32,695 bases of DNA from Candidatus Accumulibacter sp. UBA704 (lineage in GTDB: Bacteria > Pseudomonadota > Gammaproteobacteria > Burkholderiales > Rhodocyclaceae), in the NCBI GenBank assembly GCA_002304785.1, contig DBMG01000163.1:1-32695 (forward strand), read 5' to 3'. The position numbers and the translations under genes were made by a program. Below, one piece after another: positions 1 to 9,168 of this stretch; within the stretch, counting starts at the first letter, position 1, and every line of letters starts with the position of its first letter. Below the pieces are notes generated by a model. That model searched no databases. It was not told the origin of the DNA and worked only from the letters and a program-made list of their open reading frames with translations.

Positions 1-284
1 GGCAGATGAATGTGGAAAAAGGCGGTAACGGCAACGACCTGATCACTTAGGTCTTGAAGACTCACGTCCAGTATTTCAATCCGCAAATGTTCGGTGACCT
101 GTGCAAAGTCTTGACGGGTGATATCGATCCATTGACCGACGTCTTTCACCAAGCAAGTACCACCGCCAGCAAAGCCACTGAAATTCTTGCTGAACCTCGA
201 TGTCAGCCGGTCGTCTCGGGTCGCATACATTTGAATGTACTCGTCGAAAAGCGAGCGGATCAGGACGTGGCGATCGGTTTTCAT
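1..284 (-). CDS. NTF2/SnoaL-like domain protein, 5' end only (runs off left edge)
   Basis: Reading the minus strand from an ATG at 284 gives an open frame to the window edge that begins MKTDRHVLIRSLFDEY and continues with YATRDDRLTSRFS, FSGFAGGG, ITRQDFAQV and TAFFHIHL. These segments match my recollection of the NTF2-like (SnoaL-type) sensory domain that in betaproteobacteria often stands in front of PAS/GGDEF/EAL modules, so the full protein may be a signalling protein. The frame stays open upstream to an alternative ATG at 338; neither start has a good Shine-Dalgarno sequence. I chose 284 because family members start like this. Only about 94 codons are present, so the downstream output domain cannot be seen. 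The opposite-strand frame over the same bases has no recognisable protein. Confidence 0.6.
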   Translation of the reverse strand, partial: MKTDRHVLIRSLFDEYIQMYATRDDRLTSRFSKNFSGFAGGGTCLVKDVGQWIDITRQDFAQVTEHLRIEILDVSLQDLSDQVVAVTAFFHIHL

Positions 285-504
285 AGGAGGAAAAAGGTCA
301 GCAGAATCGTGGTGAGATGTGCGTTCACCATCAAACATGACATGAGTGCCGTCTAGCTGGCGTTGCCAATTCTTACACGGCGAATCGGATGATTCAAATC
401 ACAGCTTTAGCGCAGATTGTTGTGCCCCGCACCGGCCAGTCGGCACCTCCCTTTCGGCTTGTAAATAACTGCGACGGTCCTTCCGCGTGCTTTTGGTCCC
501 AATG

Positions 505-756
505 GTGCACTTCCTCGCACAGACGTCGCTCCGAACGAATCCCGAAGCAGTAGCCGACGATCAGCATGCGAATCATCAGTTCCGGATCAACCGACGGTCG
601 TCCAATGGGACTGTAGAACGCTTCCATATGCTGCCGGAAGGGGCGCAGATCAAGATACCGATGAATTCCCCGTAACAGATGATCTTCGGGAACATGGTCT
701 TCCATGCTGAAGCTGTAGAACAGTTGCTCCCGACCCGTTGCTTGATGTCCCATCAT
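505..756 (-). pseudogene. Truncated IS transposase remnant (N-terminal part)
   Basis: The minus-strand frame encodes a typical N-terminal transposase segment of the IS5/IS1182 kind (DUF772-like): FYSFSMEDHVPEDHLLRGI, then FYSPIGRPSVDPELMIRML, IVGYCFGIRSERRLCEEV. Homology stops abruptly after EEVH near 505, where the family normally continues into the catalytic DDE region. The following residues (to about 394) do not resemble a transposase. The catalytic domain is absent, so this is a dead fragment, not a functional IS. It sits between the left-edge gene and the ars operon, which suggests the ars island boundary was once shaped by insertion elements. Confidence 0.75.
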
Positions 757-1002
757 GGCATGACACCCGATCACACAATGCAATAATCACATTAGACATT
801 CCAATGTCATTATGTGGGGTTTTCAAGAAGAATTCGACGCGTTGCCGCCCGACATTGTCTGCCCCGGCTACGGCGGCTTTTGCCGCAAGTTGCCGCCCCC
901 TTTTTCTCTACCACAATCGGGGGAGTCTCAACTTAAGCTGCGGAAGTCTCAACTTAAGCTGCGGACGATATAAGTCAAAACCACGCTTGCTGAACATGAA
1001 AC
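757..1002. other. Non-coding or decayed spacer upstream of arsR
   Basis: No gene is recognised here. A 53-codon plus-strand frame (812-973) begins MWGFQEEFDALPPD and ends in two copies of KSQLKLR, produced by the tandem duplication at 924-965. It has no family match I know and may be decayed mobile-element sequence. The stretch must also hold the arsR promoter. Confidence 0.4.
924..965. repeat. Perfect 21-bp tandem duplication
   Basis: Two identical 21-bp units lie head to tail at 924-944 and 945-965, each containing CTCAACTTAAGCTGCGG. There are only two copies and no spacer, so this is not a CRISPR. Repeated short motifs of this style occur at the ends of some IS elements (for example the IS21 family), which would fit the adjacent transposase remnant; that link is inference. 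Confidence 0.8.
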
Positions 1003-1021
1003 ATTTCCATATTATTGGAAT
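1003..1021. promoter_or_regulatory. Candidate ArsR operator (inverted repeat) just upstream of arsR
   Basis: TTCCA at 1005-1009 and TGGAA at 1016-1020 form a perfect inverted repeat with a 6-bp AT-rich spacer, ending two bases before the arsR start codon. AT-rich dyads overlapping the promoter are usual ArsR targets, and self-repression is the rule for the family. The assignment is positional; no consensus was matched. Confidence 0.4.
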
Positions 1022-1022
1022 T

Positions 1023-1322
1023 ATGGAAAACAAAGATGCTGTTAATGCCTTTGCCGCTCTGGCCCAAGAGAGTCGGTTGGCGGTGCTGCGCCTGCTGGTG
1101 CAGAACGGTCCGGACGGGCTGACGCCGGGGGTGATCGGCGAGACGCTGGAGATGCCGGCGCCGACCCTTTCGTTTCATCTCAAGACATTGGCACAGGCCG
1201 GGCTGATCGTTGCCACGCAGGAGGGGCGCTTCGTACGCTACCGGGCGGCGATGCCTGCGATTCGGGCGCTGGCGGCCTTTCTGACCGAAGACTGCTGCAA
1301 GGGGCAGCTCTCCCGTTGTTGA
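1023..1322 (+). CDS. arsR: ArsR-family arsenite-responsive repressor
   Basis: This is a 99-residue winged-helix repressor. It starts MENKDAVNAFAALAQESRLA, with the recognition-helix region MPAPTLSFHLKTLAQAGLI and a wing EGRFVRYRA. The C-terminus DCCKGQLSRC supplies the vicinal Cys pair plus a third Cys typical of ArsR proteins that bind arsenite near the C-terminus, rather than the E. coli CVCDLC site in helix 3. As(III) binding would release it from DNA and derepress the operon that follows. The start at 1023 is chosen because family proteins begin here; an in-frame ATG at 996 would add nine residues overlapping the candidate operator. It is the first gene of a plus-strand operon reaching 6982. 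Confidence 0.92.
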   Translation: MENKDAVNAFAALAQESRLAVLRLLVQNGPDGLTPGVIGETLEMPAPTLSFHLKTLAQAGLIVATQEGRFVRYRAAMPAIRALAAFLTEDCCKGQLSRC

Positions 1323-1338
1323 AGGAACGAGGATACCT

Positions 1339-1857
1339 GTGATTAGCAAACGAACGATCAACGTGCTGGTGTTGTGTACCGGCAATTCCGCCCGCTCGAT
1401 CCTCGGCGAGGCGCTGTTCAACCATCTCGGGCGCGGGCGCGTGAAGGCGTTTTCGGCGGGCAGCAAGCCGTCGGGGCAGGTGAATCCGGTGGCGCTGGAG
1501 ACGCTGGAAAAGCACGGCGTGCCGCTGCCGGCGGACGCTCGCAGCAAGTCGTGGGACGAGTTCGCCGCGCCCGGCGCGCCGCACATCGACTACATCTTCA
1601 CCGTCTGCGTCAGCGCGGCCGGCGAGGCGTGCCCGATCTGGCCGGGGCATCCGACGACGGCGCACTGGAGCATCGCCGATCCGGCGCACGTCGAACCGAT
1701 GGAGGCGCGGCGCGCGGCGTTCGAGATGGCGTACCGCTCGCTGGAAAAGCGCATCACGGCCATCTTTGCGCTCGACCTGGAGACGATGTCGGCGAAGGAC
1801 GTGGCCACGGCGGCGCGGTTGATCCATGAGGCGGTTGCGGAAGGAGAGAAGCGATGA
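1339..1857 (+). CDS. arsC: Arsenate reductase, low-molecular-weight phosphatase type
   Basis: Reduces cytoplasmic As(V) to As(III) for export. The protein is 172 residues. An LMW-PTP P-loop CTGNSARS (nucleophile Cys13, Arg19) is near the N-terminus, and the pair Cys90/Cys97 lies in FTVCVSAAGEACPIWPG. This is the arrangement of thioredoxin-type or mycothiol/glutaredoxin-hybrid ArsC enzymes. The usual segment is CDNAAGEVCP, so Asp-Asn is replaced by Val-Ser here. The start codon is GTG at 1339 with GAAGGA/ACGAGG upstream. It follows arsR by 16 bases and overlaps acr3 by four bases (ATGA), so translational coupling is likely. Confidence 0.92.
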   Translation: MISKRTINVLVLCTGNSARSILGEALFNHLGRGRVKAFSAGSKPSGQVNPVALETLEKHGVPLPADARSKSWDEFAAPGAPHIDYIFTVCVSAAGEACPIWPGHPTTAHWSIADPAHVEPMEARRAAFEMAYRSLEKRITAIFALDLETMSAKDVATAARLIHEAVAEGEKR

Positions 1858-2927
1858 GCGCGCAATGCGAAGTGGCGATCAAGCAATCGTCAGGCGCGCC
1901 GATGAGCGTCTTCGAGCGCTACCTGACCGTGTGGGTGTTCCTGTGCATCGTCGCCGGCGTGGTGCTGGGGCAGGCGTTGCCGGGAGTCTTCCAGGCGATC
2001 GGGCGCATCGAGTACGCGCAGGTCAACCTGCCGGTCGGCCTGCTGATCTGGGTGATGATCATCCCGATGCTGGTCAAGGTCGATTTCGACGCGCTGCACG
2101 AGGTACGTCAGCACGTGCGTGGCATCGGCGTCACGCTGTTCGTCAATTGGCTGGTCAAGCCGTTCTCGATGGCTTTGCTCGGCTGGCTGTTCGTGCGTGA
2201 GCTTTTCGCGCCCTACCTGCCGGCCGGCCAGCTCGACAGCTACATCGCCGGGCTGATCCTGCTGGCGGCGGCACCGTGCACGGCGATGGTCTTCGTATGG
2301 AGCAGGCTGTCGAACGGCGATCCGCTGTTCACGCTGTCGCAGGTCGCGTTGAACGACACCATCATGATCTTCGCCTTCGCGCCGCTGGTTGGCTTCCTGC
2401 TCGGCATCTCGGCGATCACCGTGCCGTGGGCGACGCTGTTCACCTCGGTCGTGCTGTACATCGTCATACCGCTGATCCTCGCGCAACTCTGGCGCAAGTC
2501 GCTGATGAAGGGCGGGCAAGCGGCGTTCGACGCGGCGATGGAGAAGATCGGCCCGTGGTCGATCACCGCGCTGCTGGGCACGCTGGTGCTGCTCTTCGCC
2601 TTCCAGGGGAAGGCGATCATCGAGCAGCCGCTGGTGATCGCGCTGCTTGCGGTGCCGATCCTGATCCAGGTGTTCTTCAACTCGGCGCTGGCCTACTGGC
2701 TGAACAAGAAGGCCGGCGAGAAGCACTCGGTGGCCTGCCCGTCGGCGCTGATCGGCGCGTCGAACTTCTTCGAACTGGCTGTCGCCGCGGCGATCAGCCT
2801 GTTTGGCTTCGAGTCCGGCGCGGCGCTGGCCACCGTGGTCGGCGTGCTGATCGAGGTGCCGGTGATGCTGGGGGTGGTCAAGGTGGTCAATGCGAGCAAG
2901 GATTGGTATGAACGCGAACATGTGTGA
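1854..2927 (+). CDS. acr3: Arsenite efflux permease Acr3
   Basis: Inner-membrane As(III) exporter of the bile/arsenite/riboflavin transporter family, 357 residues with about ten hydrophobic segments. Recognisable are SVFERYLTVWVFLCIVAGVVLG at the N-terminus, then LILLAAAPCTAMVFVWSRLSNGDP containing the conserved membrane Cys, and near the C-terminus SALIGASNFFELAVAAAISLFG. The ATG at 1854 has a strong AAGGAGAG ribosome-binding site and overlaps the arsC stop; an internal ATG at 1902 matches a shorter family N-terminus but lacks a good site. Acr3 is the channel partner expected for the ArsA ATPase encoded downstream, though it can also work alone on the proton gradient. Confidence 0.93.
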   Translation: MSAQCEVAIKQSSGAPMSVFERYLTVWVFLCIVAGVVLGQALPGVFQAIGRIEYAQVNLPVGLLIWVMIIPMLVKVDFDALHEVRQHVRGIGVTLFVNWLVKPFSMALLGWLFVRELFAPYLPAGQLDSYIAGLILLAAAPCTAMVFVWSRLSNGDPLFTLSQVALNDTIMIFAFAPLVGFLLGISAITVPWATLFTSVVLYIVIPLILAQLWRKSLMKGGQAAFDAAMEKIGPWSITALLGTLVLLFAFQGKAIIEQPLVIALLAVPILIQVFFNSALAYWLNKKAGEKHSVACPSALIGASNFFELAVAAAISLFGFESGAALATVVGVLIEVPVMLGVVKVVNASKDWYEREHV

Positions 2928-3354
2928 GCTGCGCCCGGCGCGGGCAACGGATCTATCGGTGGTTGTGGCGTTGCTGGAAGGCTGCGGCTTGCCCACCGGT
3001 GACGTGACGCAGGCCATGCTGGACTCTTTCTGTGTGGCCGAGGCGGATGGGCGCGTTGTTGGTACCGCCGGGGTGGAAGCGTTCGGCACAGACGCACTGC
3101 TGCGTTCGCTGGCCGTTGCGGAGGATTCGCGCGGCGCCGGGCTGGCGGCGCGGCTGGTCGATTGGTGCGAGGCCGAAGCACGCCGGCGGGGCGTGGAGAC
3201 GGTCTATCTGCTGACCACGACGGCGGCGGACTACTTCAGGATGCGCGGCTACACGGACGTGCCGCGCGACGGGGTTCCGGCGGCCATCTCCAGACACGCC
3301 CAGTTCCGCAGCCTGTGTCCGGCCAGCGCGAAGTGCCTGGGCAAGCGACTGTAA
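2908..3354 (+). CDS. GNAT N-acetyltransferase, ArsN-like
   Basis: A 148-residue GNAT-fold protein with the acetyl-CoA-binding motif around SLAVAEDSRGAGLAARLVDWCE, preceded by VVGTAGVEAFGTDALLRSL. GNAT genes in this operon position are often called arsN; some acetylate arsinothricin or related organoarsenicals, but others have unknown substrates. It overlaps the end of acr3. The ATG at 2908 is preferred (AAGG about 9 bases upstream); an upstream ATG at 2890 lies deeper inside acr3. The substrate cannot be deduced from sequence, so arsN is an analogy, not a firm identification. Confidence 0.75.
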   Translation: MNANMCELRPARATDLSVVVALLEGCGLPTGDVTQAMLDSFCVAEADGRVVGTAGVEAFGTDALLRSLAVAEDSRGAGLAARLVDWCEAEARRRGVETVYLLTTTAADYFRMRGYTDVPRDGVPAAISRHAQFRSLCPASAKCLGKRL

Positions 3355-3908
3355 TGGACCGCGACGAACTGCTGCGCGTTTTCCCCGCGCATCGCGCCCG
3401 CCTGGTGGCAAGTCTTTCGCGCTTGGTCGGCGCCGCGGATGCCGAGGATCTGGCCGCGGAGACGCTGTTGCGCGCGCTGGATGCGGTAGATGGCTTTCGC
3501 GGCGAGGCGGCGCTGGGCACCTGGCTGCACCGCATCGGCATGAATCTCGCCCATGACCTGCTGAGACGCCGCGAGCGAAGCCCTATCCTTTCGGTGGAAC
3601 CTGAAGTCGACGTGCAGGAAGCACTGTCGGAGGCCGCCAATGCCGGGCCGCTCGAGCAAAAGCAGATGAGCCAATGCGTCCAGAACCTGCTGGCGAAACT
3701 GCCGCCGCAGCAGCGCCATGTGCTGGCGCAGGCAGGCATGCTCGAACAGACGGCGCTGGAGATTGCGCGGGATTCCGGGATCACCGCCGGGAACGTCAAG
3801 ATCCGTTTGCATCGTGCCAGGCGGGCCATGCAGGCGGTCCTGGAAACGCACTGCGACTTCGATCGGGAGTCCGGCGTGCTGTGCTGCGTGCCCAAATCGG
3901 AATGCTGA
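3354..3908 (+). CDS. ECF-type RNA polymerase sigma factor with Cys-rich C-terminal tail
   Basis: A 184-residue sigma-70-family protein of extracytoplasmic-function architecture. The sigma-2 region runs over residues 1-70 (DAEDLAAETLLRALDAV, then GTWLHRIGMNLAHDLLRRR). The sigma-4 region is around residues 105-160 (LAKLPPQQRHVL, ALEIARDSGITAGNVKIRLHRARRAM). After the helix-turn-helix comes a short tail with Cys167, Cys177, Cys178 and Cys184 (segment CDFDRESGVLCCVP). A second sigma factor at 6413 carries a similar tail. No anti-sigma gene is adjacent. The ATG overlaps the stop of the preceding acetyltransferase (TAATG), so it is co-translated with the ars operon. By analogy with CorE-type ECF factors, the thiols might sense a metal or metalloid; this is inference. 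Confidence 0.85.
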   Translation: MDRDELLRVFPAHRARLVASLSRLVGAADAEDLAAETLLRALDAVDGFRGEAALGTWLHRIGMNLAHDLLRRRERSPILSVEPEVDVQEALSEAANAGPLEQKQMSQCVQNLLAKLPPQQRHVLAQAGMLEQTALEIARDSGITAGNVKIRLHRARRAMQAVLETHCDFDRESGVLCCVPKSEC

Positions 3909-3986
3909 TTCCAGACTCTGTATCCTTTTTCCCGAGTATTACGTCAAAGGGGCGTACCAATCCGGTACTTCACTCGGAGCCATGCC
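3909..3986. other. 78-bp gap between the first sigma gene and the AhpD-like gene
   Basis: This is the longest non-coding gap inside the ars operon. The dyad GGAAT-GCTG-ATTCC overlaps the end of the sigma gene and is followed by a CTTTTTCCC stretch. A separate promoter or a weak terminator could sit here; neither is convincing by eye. Confidence 0.3.
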
Positions 3987-4235
3987 ATGTTTGATGAAAC
4001 GACCAAGGAACTGATTGCCATCGGTGCATCGATTACCGCCAACTGCCATCCATGCCTCGACTACCACGTTGCCAAGGCGCGCGAGCTTGGGATCGGAAAT
4101 GACGAGATTTCGCAGGCCATCGAGGTCGGCAAACAGGTCCGCCGCGGCGCATCGGCCAAGACGGACCGTCTGGCAGCCGAGCACGTGGGAGGCCAGACGG
4201 CACCGACCTCACCCGCTGGTTGCGGGTGTCGCTGA
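3987..4235 (+). CDS. AhpD-like carboxymuconolactone decarboxylase-family protein
   Basis: An 82-residue single-domain protein of the CMD/AhpD family. The redox motif CHPC is at residues 20-23, followed by LDYHVAKARELGIGNDEISQAI, which matches the conserved His and helices of AhpD-like peroxidase adaptors. Small CHPC/CxxC CMD proteins are common passengers in ars operons and probably handle thiol or peroxide stress caused by arsenic; no substrate is known. It has an extended tail ending GCGC. The start is ATG at 3987 with CGGAG upstream. A 7-bp stem (CACCCGC/GCGGGTG, 4210-4228) lies over its last codons. Confidence 0.82.
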   Translation: MFDETTKELIAIGASITANCHPCLDYHVAKARELGIGNDEISQAIEVGKQVRRGASAKTDRLAAEHVGGQTAPTSPAGCGCR

Positions 4236-4286
4236 CCACCGGAAGAACCGCGACAAACACCACGATTCTTAGTACAAGGAAATGAC

Positions 4287-4657
4287 ATGAAAACACTTGA
4301 AGTCTTCGATCCCGCCATGTGCTGCTCGACTGGCGTTTGCGGCGTCGACGTCGATCCGGTCCTGGTGCAGTTCGCCGCCGATCTCAAATGGGTCGCCGAA
4401 CAGGGGGTCGAAGTGAAACGCCACAACCTCGGGCAGGAACCGCAGGCGTTCGCCGCCAACCCGGCGGTGCTCAAGGAGATGGAAGCGGGTATGGAGCGCC
4501 TGCCGGTCCTCGTCGTCGACGGCAAGATAGTCGCCACCGGCGCCTACCTTTCGCGCGTGCAACTGGCGCAGAAGCTCGGCATTACGCTGGCCCGCCAGGA
4601 CAAACCCCGCATCAAGATCGGCAACGGCTGCTGCAATCCGAAGTCCGGGTGCTGCTG

Positions 4658-4658
<1 letters not shown>
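4287..4658 (+). CDS. arsD: ArsD arsenite metallochaperone / weak repressor
   Basis: 123 residues with all three Cys sites of ArsD: Cys12-Cys13-Cys18 in MCCSTGVCG, Cys115-Cys116 and the terminal Cys122-Cys123. The first triad is the one known to pass As(III) to ArsA; the later pairs are dispensable for that in E. coli ArsD. The thioredoxin-like fold is visible in RLPVLVVDGKIVATGAYLSR. AAGGAAA precedes the ATG at 4287. Its stop overlaps the arsA start (TGATG), the usual tight coupling of chaperone and ATPase. Confidence 0.95.
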
Positions 4659-6409
<1,751 letters not shown>

Positions 6410-6412
6410 CAA

Positions 6413-6982
6413 ATGCCTTCATCGTCCTCGTTCCAATGCCACAACAAGGCGTGGCGCCAGCATCACGCGGAGATCCGCGCTTTCCTGAAGAACCGCGCCG
6501 GCAGCGCCGACGAGGCGGACGACCTGCTGCAGGAGGTCTTTCTCAAGGCGCTGCATCAGGGCAAGGAATTCTGCTCGATCGAAAACGCGCGCGCCTGGCT
6601 GTTCCAGGTGGCGCGCAACCTGCTGGTGGACCGGTTGCGCGTGTTGAAAGAGCAAATTCCGTTGCCTGACGATCTGCTCGCCGAAACGCCGCCGGAAACC
6701 GATCCGGTCGACCTCCTGAGCCACTGCCTTCCGCGGGTGCTCTCGGAACTGTCGGCGGAAGACCGCGAAGCCATCACGCTGTGCGACATCCAGGGCATGA
6801 CGCAGAAAGCCTTTGCCGGGCGTCTGGGACTCTCATTGCCCGCCGCCAAGTCACGCGTCCAGCGGGCGCGGCTGCGCTTGCGCGCGCATCTGGCCGAAGC
6901 CTGCCAGCTGACATTCAACCAAGAAGGGAAAGTCTGCTGCTTCGTTCCGCGTCCGCCGTTGGAGTCGGTGAATCCTGATTGA
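6413..6982 (+). CDS. ECF-type sigma factor (SigZ-like) with Cys-rich C-terminal tail
   Basis: 189 residues. Sigma-2 motifs are DEADDLLQEVFLKAL and ARAWLFQVARNLLVDRL; sigma-4 motifs are LSAEDREAITLCDIQGMTQ and GLSLPAAKSRVQRARLRLR. It resembles SigZ-type ECF factors. The tail has Cys164, Cys175 and Cys176 in CQLTFNQEGKVCCFVP. This parallels the tail of the sigma factor at 3354 (Cys, nine or ten residues, Cys-Cys, then VP), although the sigma domains of the two are only distantly alike. It starts three bases after arsA stops, with a poor ribosome-binding site, and ends the operon. No anti-sigma factor is next to it. What promoters it reads is unknown. Confidence 0.87.
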   Translation: MPSSSSFQCHNKAWRQHHAEIRAFLKNRAGSADEADDLLQEVFLKALHQGKEFCSIENARAWLFQVARNLLVDRLRVLKEQIPLPDDLLAETPPETDPVDLLSHCLPRVLSELSAEDREAITLCDIQGMTQKAFAGRLGLSLPAAKSRVQRARLRLRAHLAEACQLTFNQEGKVCCFVPRPPLESVNPD

Positions 6983-6993
6983 CAGGTTCCGTC

Positions 6994-7236
6994 TCATGCG
7001 TGGTGCTTGGCGATCTCCTGTTTCAGCGTCTCCACGGTCGGCACGCGCCCGGAAACGACGACCTTGCCGTCGATGAGCGCGGCCGGAGTCATTATTACCC
7101 CCATTGGCCCAAACACGCGCGGATCGGTCAGGTGCTCGATTTCGGCGTCGATGCCCAGTTCGGCGCATGCTTCCCGAACGTTCTTTTCGGTCGCTTGGCA
7201 TTTCGGGCAGCCGGGGCCGGCGATCTGGATTTTCAT
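6994..7236 (-). CDS. Mini-thioredoxin (MTH895/TM0996-type redox-active disulfide protein)
   Basis: An 80-residue thioredoxin-fold protein starting MKIQIAGPGCPKCQATEKNV, with redox motif CPKC at residues 10-13 and the cis-Pro segment MTPAALIDGKVVVSGRVP. It follows the permease at 8303-7251 by 14 bases on the same strand. Such mini-thioredoxins commonly accompany ArsP/DUF318 permeases, perhaps reducing the cargo or the permease cysteines. It converges with the second sigma gene, the two stops being about 12 bases apart, with no clear terminator between them. GAGGAGAAAGGCC precedes the start. A second copy of this permease/thioredoxin theme lies at 16525-18635. Confidence 0.88.
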   Translation of the reverse strand: MKIQIAGPGCPKCQATEKNVREACAELGIDAEIEHLTDPRVFGPMGVIMTPAALIDGKVVVSGRVPTVETLKQEIAKHHA

Positions 7237-7250
7237 GGCCTTTCTCCTCG

Positions 7251-8303
7251 CTAAAGAATCAAATTGCCGAACAGCCACCCGATCAGCGTGCCCAGCACGA
7301 TGATGGTTGGCACATAAACAAACGCCTGGCGAACCCCGAATACGCGGGCGATGGCCAGCCAGTTGGGCAGGCTGAGGCCCGGCCCGGTCAGCAGTAGCGT
7401 CAGCGCCGGTCCCTTGCCCATGCCGAGCCCCATCAGGGTATGCACGAACGGCGCCTCGGTCATTGTGGCGAAGTAGCTGACGGCGCCGATCAGAGTGGCC
7501 AGAAAGTTGGCGGACAGGCTGTTGCCGCCGAGCCATTCGCGAATCCAGGTCTCCGGGAGCAGATGGCCGACGATGCCAACGAGGAACACGCCGGCCAGCA
7601 GCAGCGGAAAAATGATGCGCACGAACCACCACGTTTCCTGCATCCATTGCGCCTGTTCGTCGCGCCCGATCGTTCGCCAGGCGTAGGCGGCGGTGATCAG
7701 CGTCAGGCCGCCCCAGACGGCGACCTTCGCCCAGTACGGCCCGCTCTGCACGAGGTAGTTGGGCAGCAGCAGGGTGAGCACGAGCAGCACGATCAGGATC
7801 AGACTTTTGCGCTCGATGAAAGACGCGGATTCCGCCGAGGTGCCCGCTGTTCCGTTACGTTGCGGGTGTGGCAGGTTGCGGAAGGCGACGGTCATGACCA
7901 TGCCGACGGCGAAGGCCATCAGCAGCGCGGCGACGATGCGGGCCACGACCATCTCCGTGCCGAGGATGGTGCCGGTGTAGGTCAGCGCCAGGACGTTGGC
8001 GGCCGGCGCGACCCAGAGAATGATGAAGGCGGCGCCGATCCCCGCGCCGGCGTAGTACAGGCCGCTGGCTACCGGGATGACCGTGCACGAACAGGCGGCG
8101 ATGAGAAAGCTCGCGCCGCAGGCCAGGGGAAATGACTTGCCTTTATTGACCTGTTCGCCGAGCAAAGCCAGGATCGCCTCCCGGCGGATGAAGGTGACCA
8201 TCGCCCCGGCCAGCAGGAAGGCGGGCACAAGGCAGGTCAGGACGTGGGTGGCGATGTAATCGTTCAGGGCAGTCAATCCGGCGCTCAGGATTCCGGTCAG
8301 CAT
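7251..8303 (-). CDS. ArsP-type (DUF318/UPF0718) membrane permease
   Basis: 350 residues with about eight to ten membrane helices. The family hallmark is the Cys-rich helix CGASFLIAACSCTVIPVASGLY, with the C-terminal signature TMTEAPFVHTLMGLGMGKGP followed by LLLTGPGLSLPNW. The charged linker around residues 150-165 is the usual cytoplasmic loop. ArsP in Campylobacter exports trivalent methylated and aromatic arsenicals; other members have unknown cargo. No arsM methyltransferase is seen in the window, so an organoarsenical role is plausible but unproven. It forms a two-gene minus-strand unit with the mini-thioredoxin downstream. Confidence 0.85.
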   Translation of the reverse strand: MLTGILSAGLTALNDYIATHVLTCLVPAFLLAGAMVTFIRREAILALLGEQVNKGKSFPLACGASFLIAACSCTVIPVASGLYYAGAGIGAAFIILWVAPAANVLALTYTGTILGTEMVVARIVAALLMAFAVGMVMTVAFRNLPHPQRNGTAGTSAESASFIERKSLILIVLLVLTLLLPNYLVQSGPYWAKVAVWGGLTLITAAYAWRTIGRDEQAQWMQETWWFVRIIFPLLLAGVFLVGIVGHLLPETWIREWLGGNSLSANFLATLIGAVSYFATMTEAPFVHTLMGLGMGKGPALTLLLTGPGLSLPNWLAIARVFGVRQAFVYVPTIIVLGTLIGWLFGNLIL

Positions 8304-8555
8304 GATGGGCTCGTTTCTTCGAATCGTCGAAGGCGCTCACCGCTCGATTTCTGCTCTCGTCATCTGGCGGCCTGCTTGGCCAAGAATTGGGTGAGCGCTC
8401 AATCCAAATATAGACCGGTCAACCGGGCTTTTCCGTGGCGGACGTTCGATGGGGTCCATACGACTTGACCAACATGCGGGACTTGCAGATCAGATCCGAA
8501 ACGAGATCATGGTGTTTGGCGGTAGACTTCATGGTTTTCGGAAATAGCGAACTCA
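8304..8555. other. 252-bp divergent intergenic region
   Basis: Lies between the minus-strand permease and the plus-strand tag gene and must hold both promoters. A short near-palindrome GACCGGTC is visible near 8413. No gene or convincing -35/-10 pair is recognised. Confidence 0.3.
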
Positions 8556-9128
8556 ATGGAACGTTGCCCCTGGTGTGAAGGCTTTGACCTCTATCGTCAA
8601 TATCACGACGAAGAGTGGGGCGTGCCGCTCTATGACGACAAGGCGTTGTTCGAGCTCCTGATTCTGGAAGGCGCGCAGGCGGGACTGTCCTGGGCGACGA
8701 TCCTCAAGAAACGCGATCGCTATCGCCAGATCTTCGACGGATTCCAGCCACATCTGATTGCGCACTACGACGAAGCCAAGGTAGCAGCGTTATTGGCGGA
8801 TCCGGGGATCGTCCGGAATCGGGCCAAGGTGGCCGCGACCATCCAGAACGCCAGGGGCTTTCTTGAACTCACCGCGAACGGCCGGACATTCAGTGATTTT
8901 CTCTGGCAATTCGTGGGCGGCAAACCGATCCAGAATGATTGGCGCTCGCTGGCCGAAGTGCCCGGCAAGACCCCGCAATCGGATGCGATGAGCAAGGAGC
9001 TGAAGGGTGCCGGATTCAAGTTTGTCGGGTCGACGATCTGCTATGCGTTCATGCAGGCGGCAGGCATGGTCAATGACCATCTGACGACGTGCTTTCGTCA
9101 TGATGAAGTCAAGACCCGGCCGCGTTAA
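8556..9128 (+). CDS. tag: DNA-3-methyladenine glycosylase I
   Basis: 190 residues. Removes 3-methyladenine from alkylated DNA as the first step of base-excision repair. The N-terminus MERCPWCEGFDLYRQYHDEEWG carries the Zn-ligand Cys4 and His17, and the C-terminal VNDHLTTCFRH supplies the remaining His/Cys of the zinc snap. The recognition-pocket residues appear in LFELLILEGAQAGLSWATIL, and FKFVGSTICYAFMQAAGMVNDH is a strong family block. Length is normal for Tag. There is no evident functional link to the arsenic genes, so this is ordinary genome content between two arsenic blocks. Confidence 0.95.
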   Translation: MERCPWCEGFDLYRQYHDEEWGVPLYDDKALFELLILEGAQAGLSWATILKKRDRYRQIFDGFQPHLIAHYDEAKVAALLADPGIVRNRAKVAATIQNARGFLELTANGRTFSDFLWQFVGGKPIQNDWRSLAEVPGKTPQSDAMSKELKGAGFKFVGSTICYAFMQAAGMVNDHLTTCFRHDEVKTRPR

Positions 9129-9168
9129 CCGCGATTTGATAGACGCAATGCCGCCAGGATTCAGGCCC

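Noticed and set aside
54..356. Plus-strand frame at the left edge (100 codons)
   Set aside because: The opposite strand encodes a recognisable NTF2-like domain over the same bases.
924..965. CRISPR array
   Set aside because: Only two copies without spacers; no cas genes.
3909..3986. Separate promoter for the AhpD-like gene read by the sigma factor itself
   Set aside because: Attractive by position, but no ECF-type -35/-10 pair could be recognised by eye, so it is not listed as a promoter.
4319..4657. N-terminal extension of arsA by about 113 codons
   Set aside because: The extension overlaps arsD in another frame and is Arg/Gly-rich without domain features; the ATG at 4658 gives the canonical ArsA start and numbering of its Cys.
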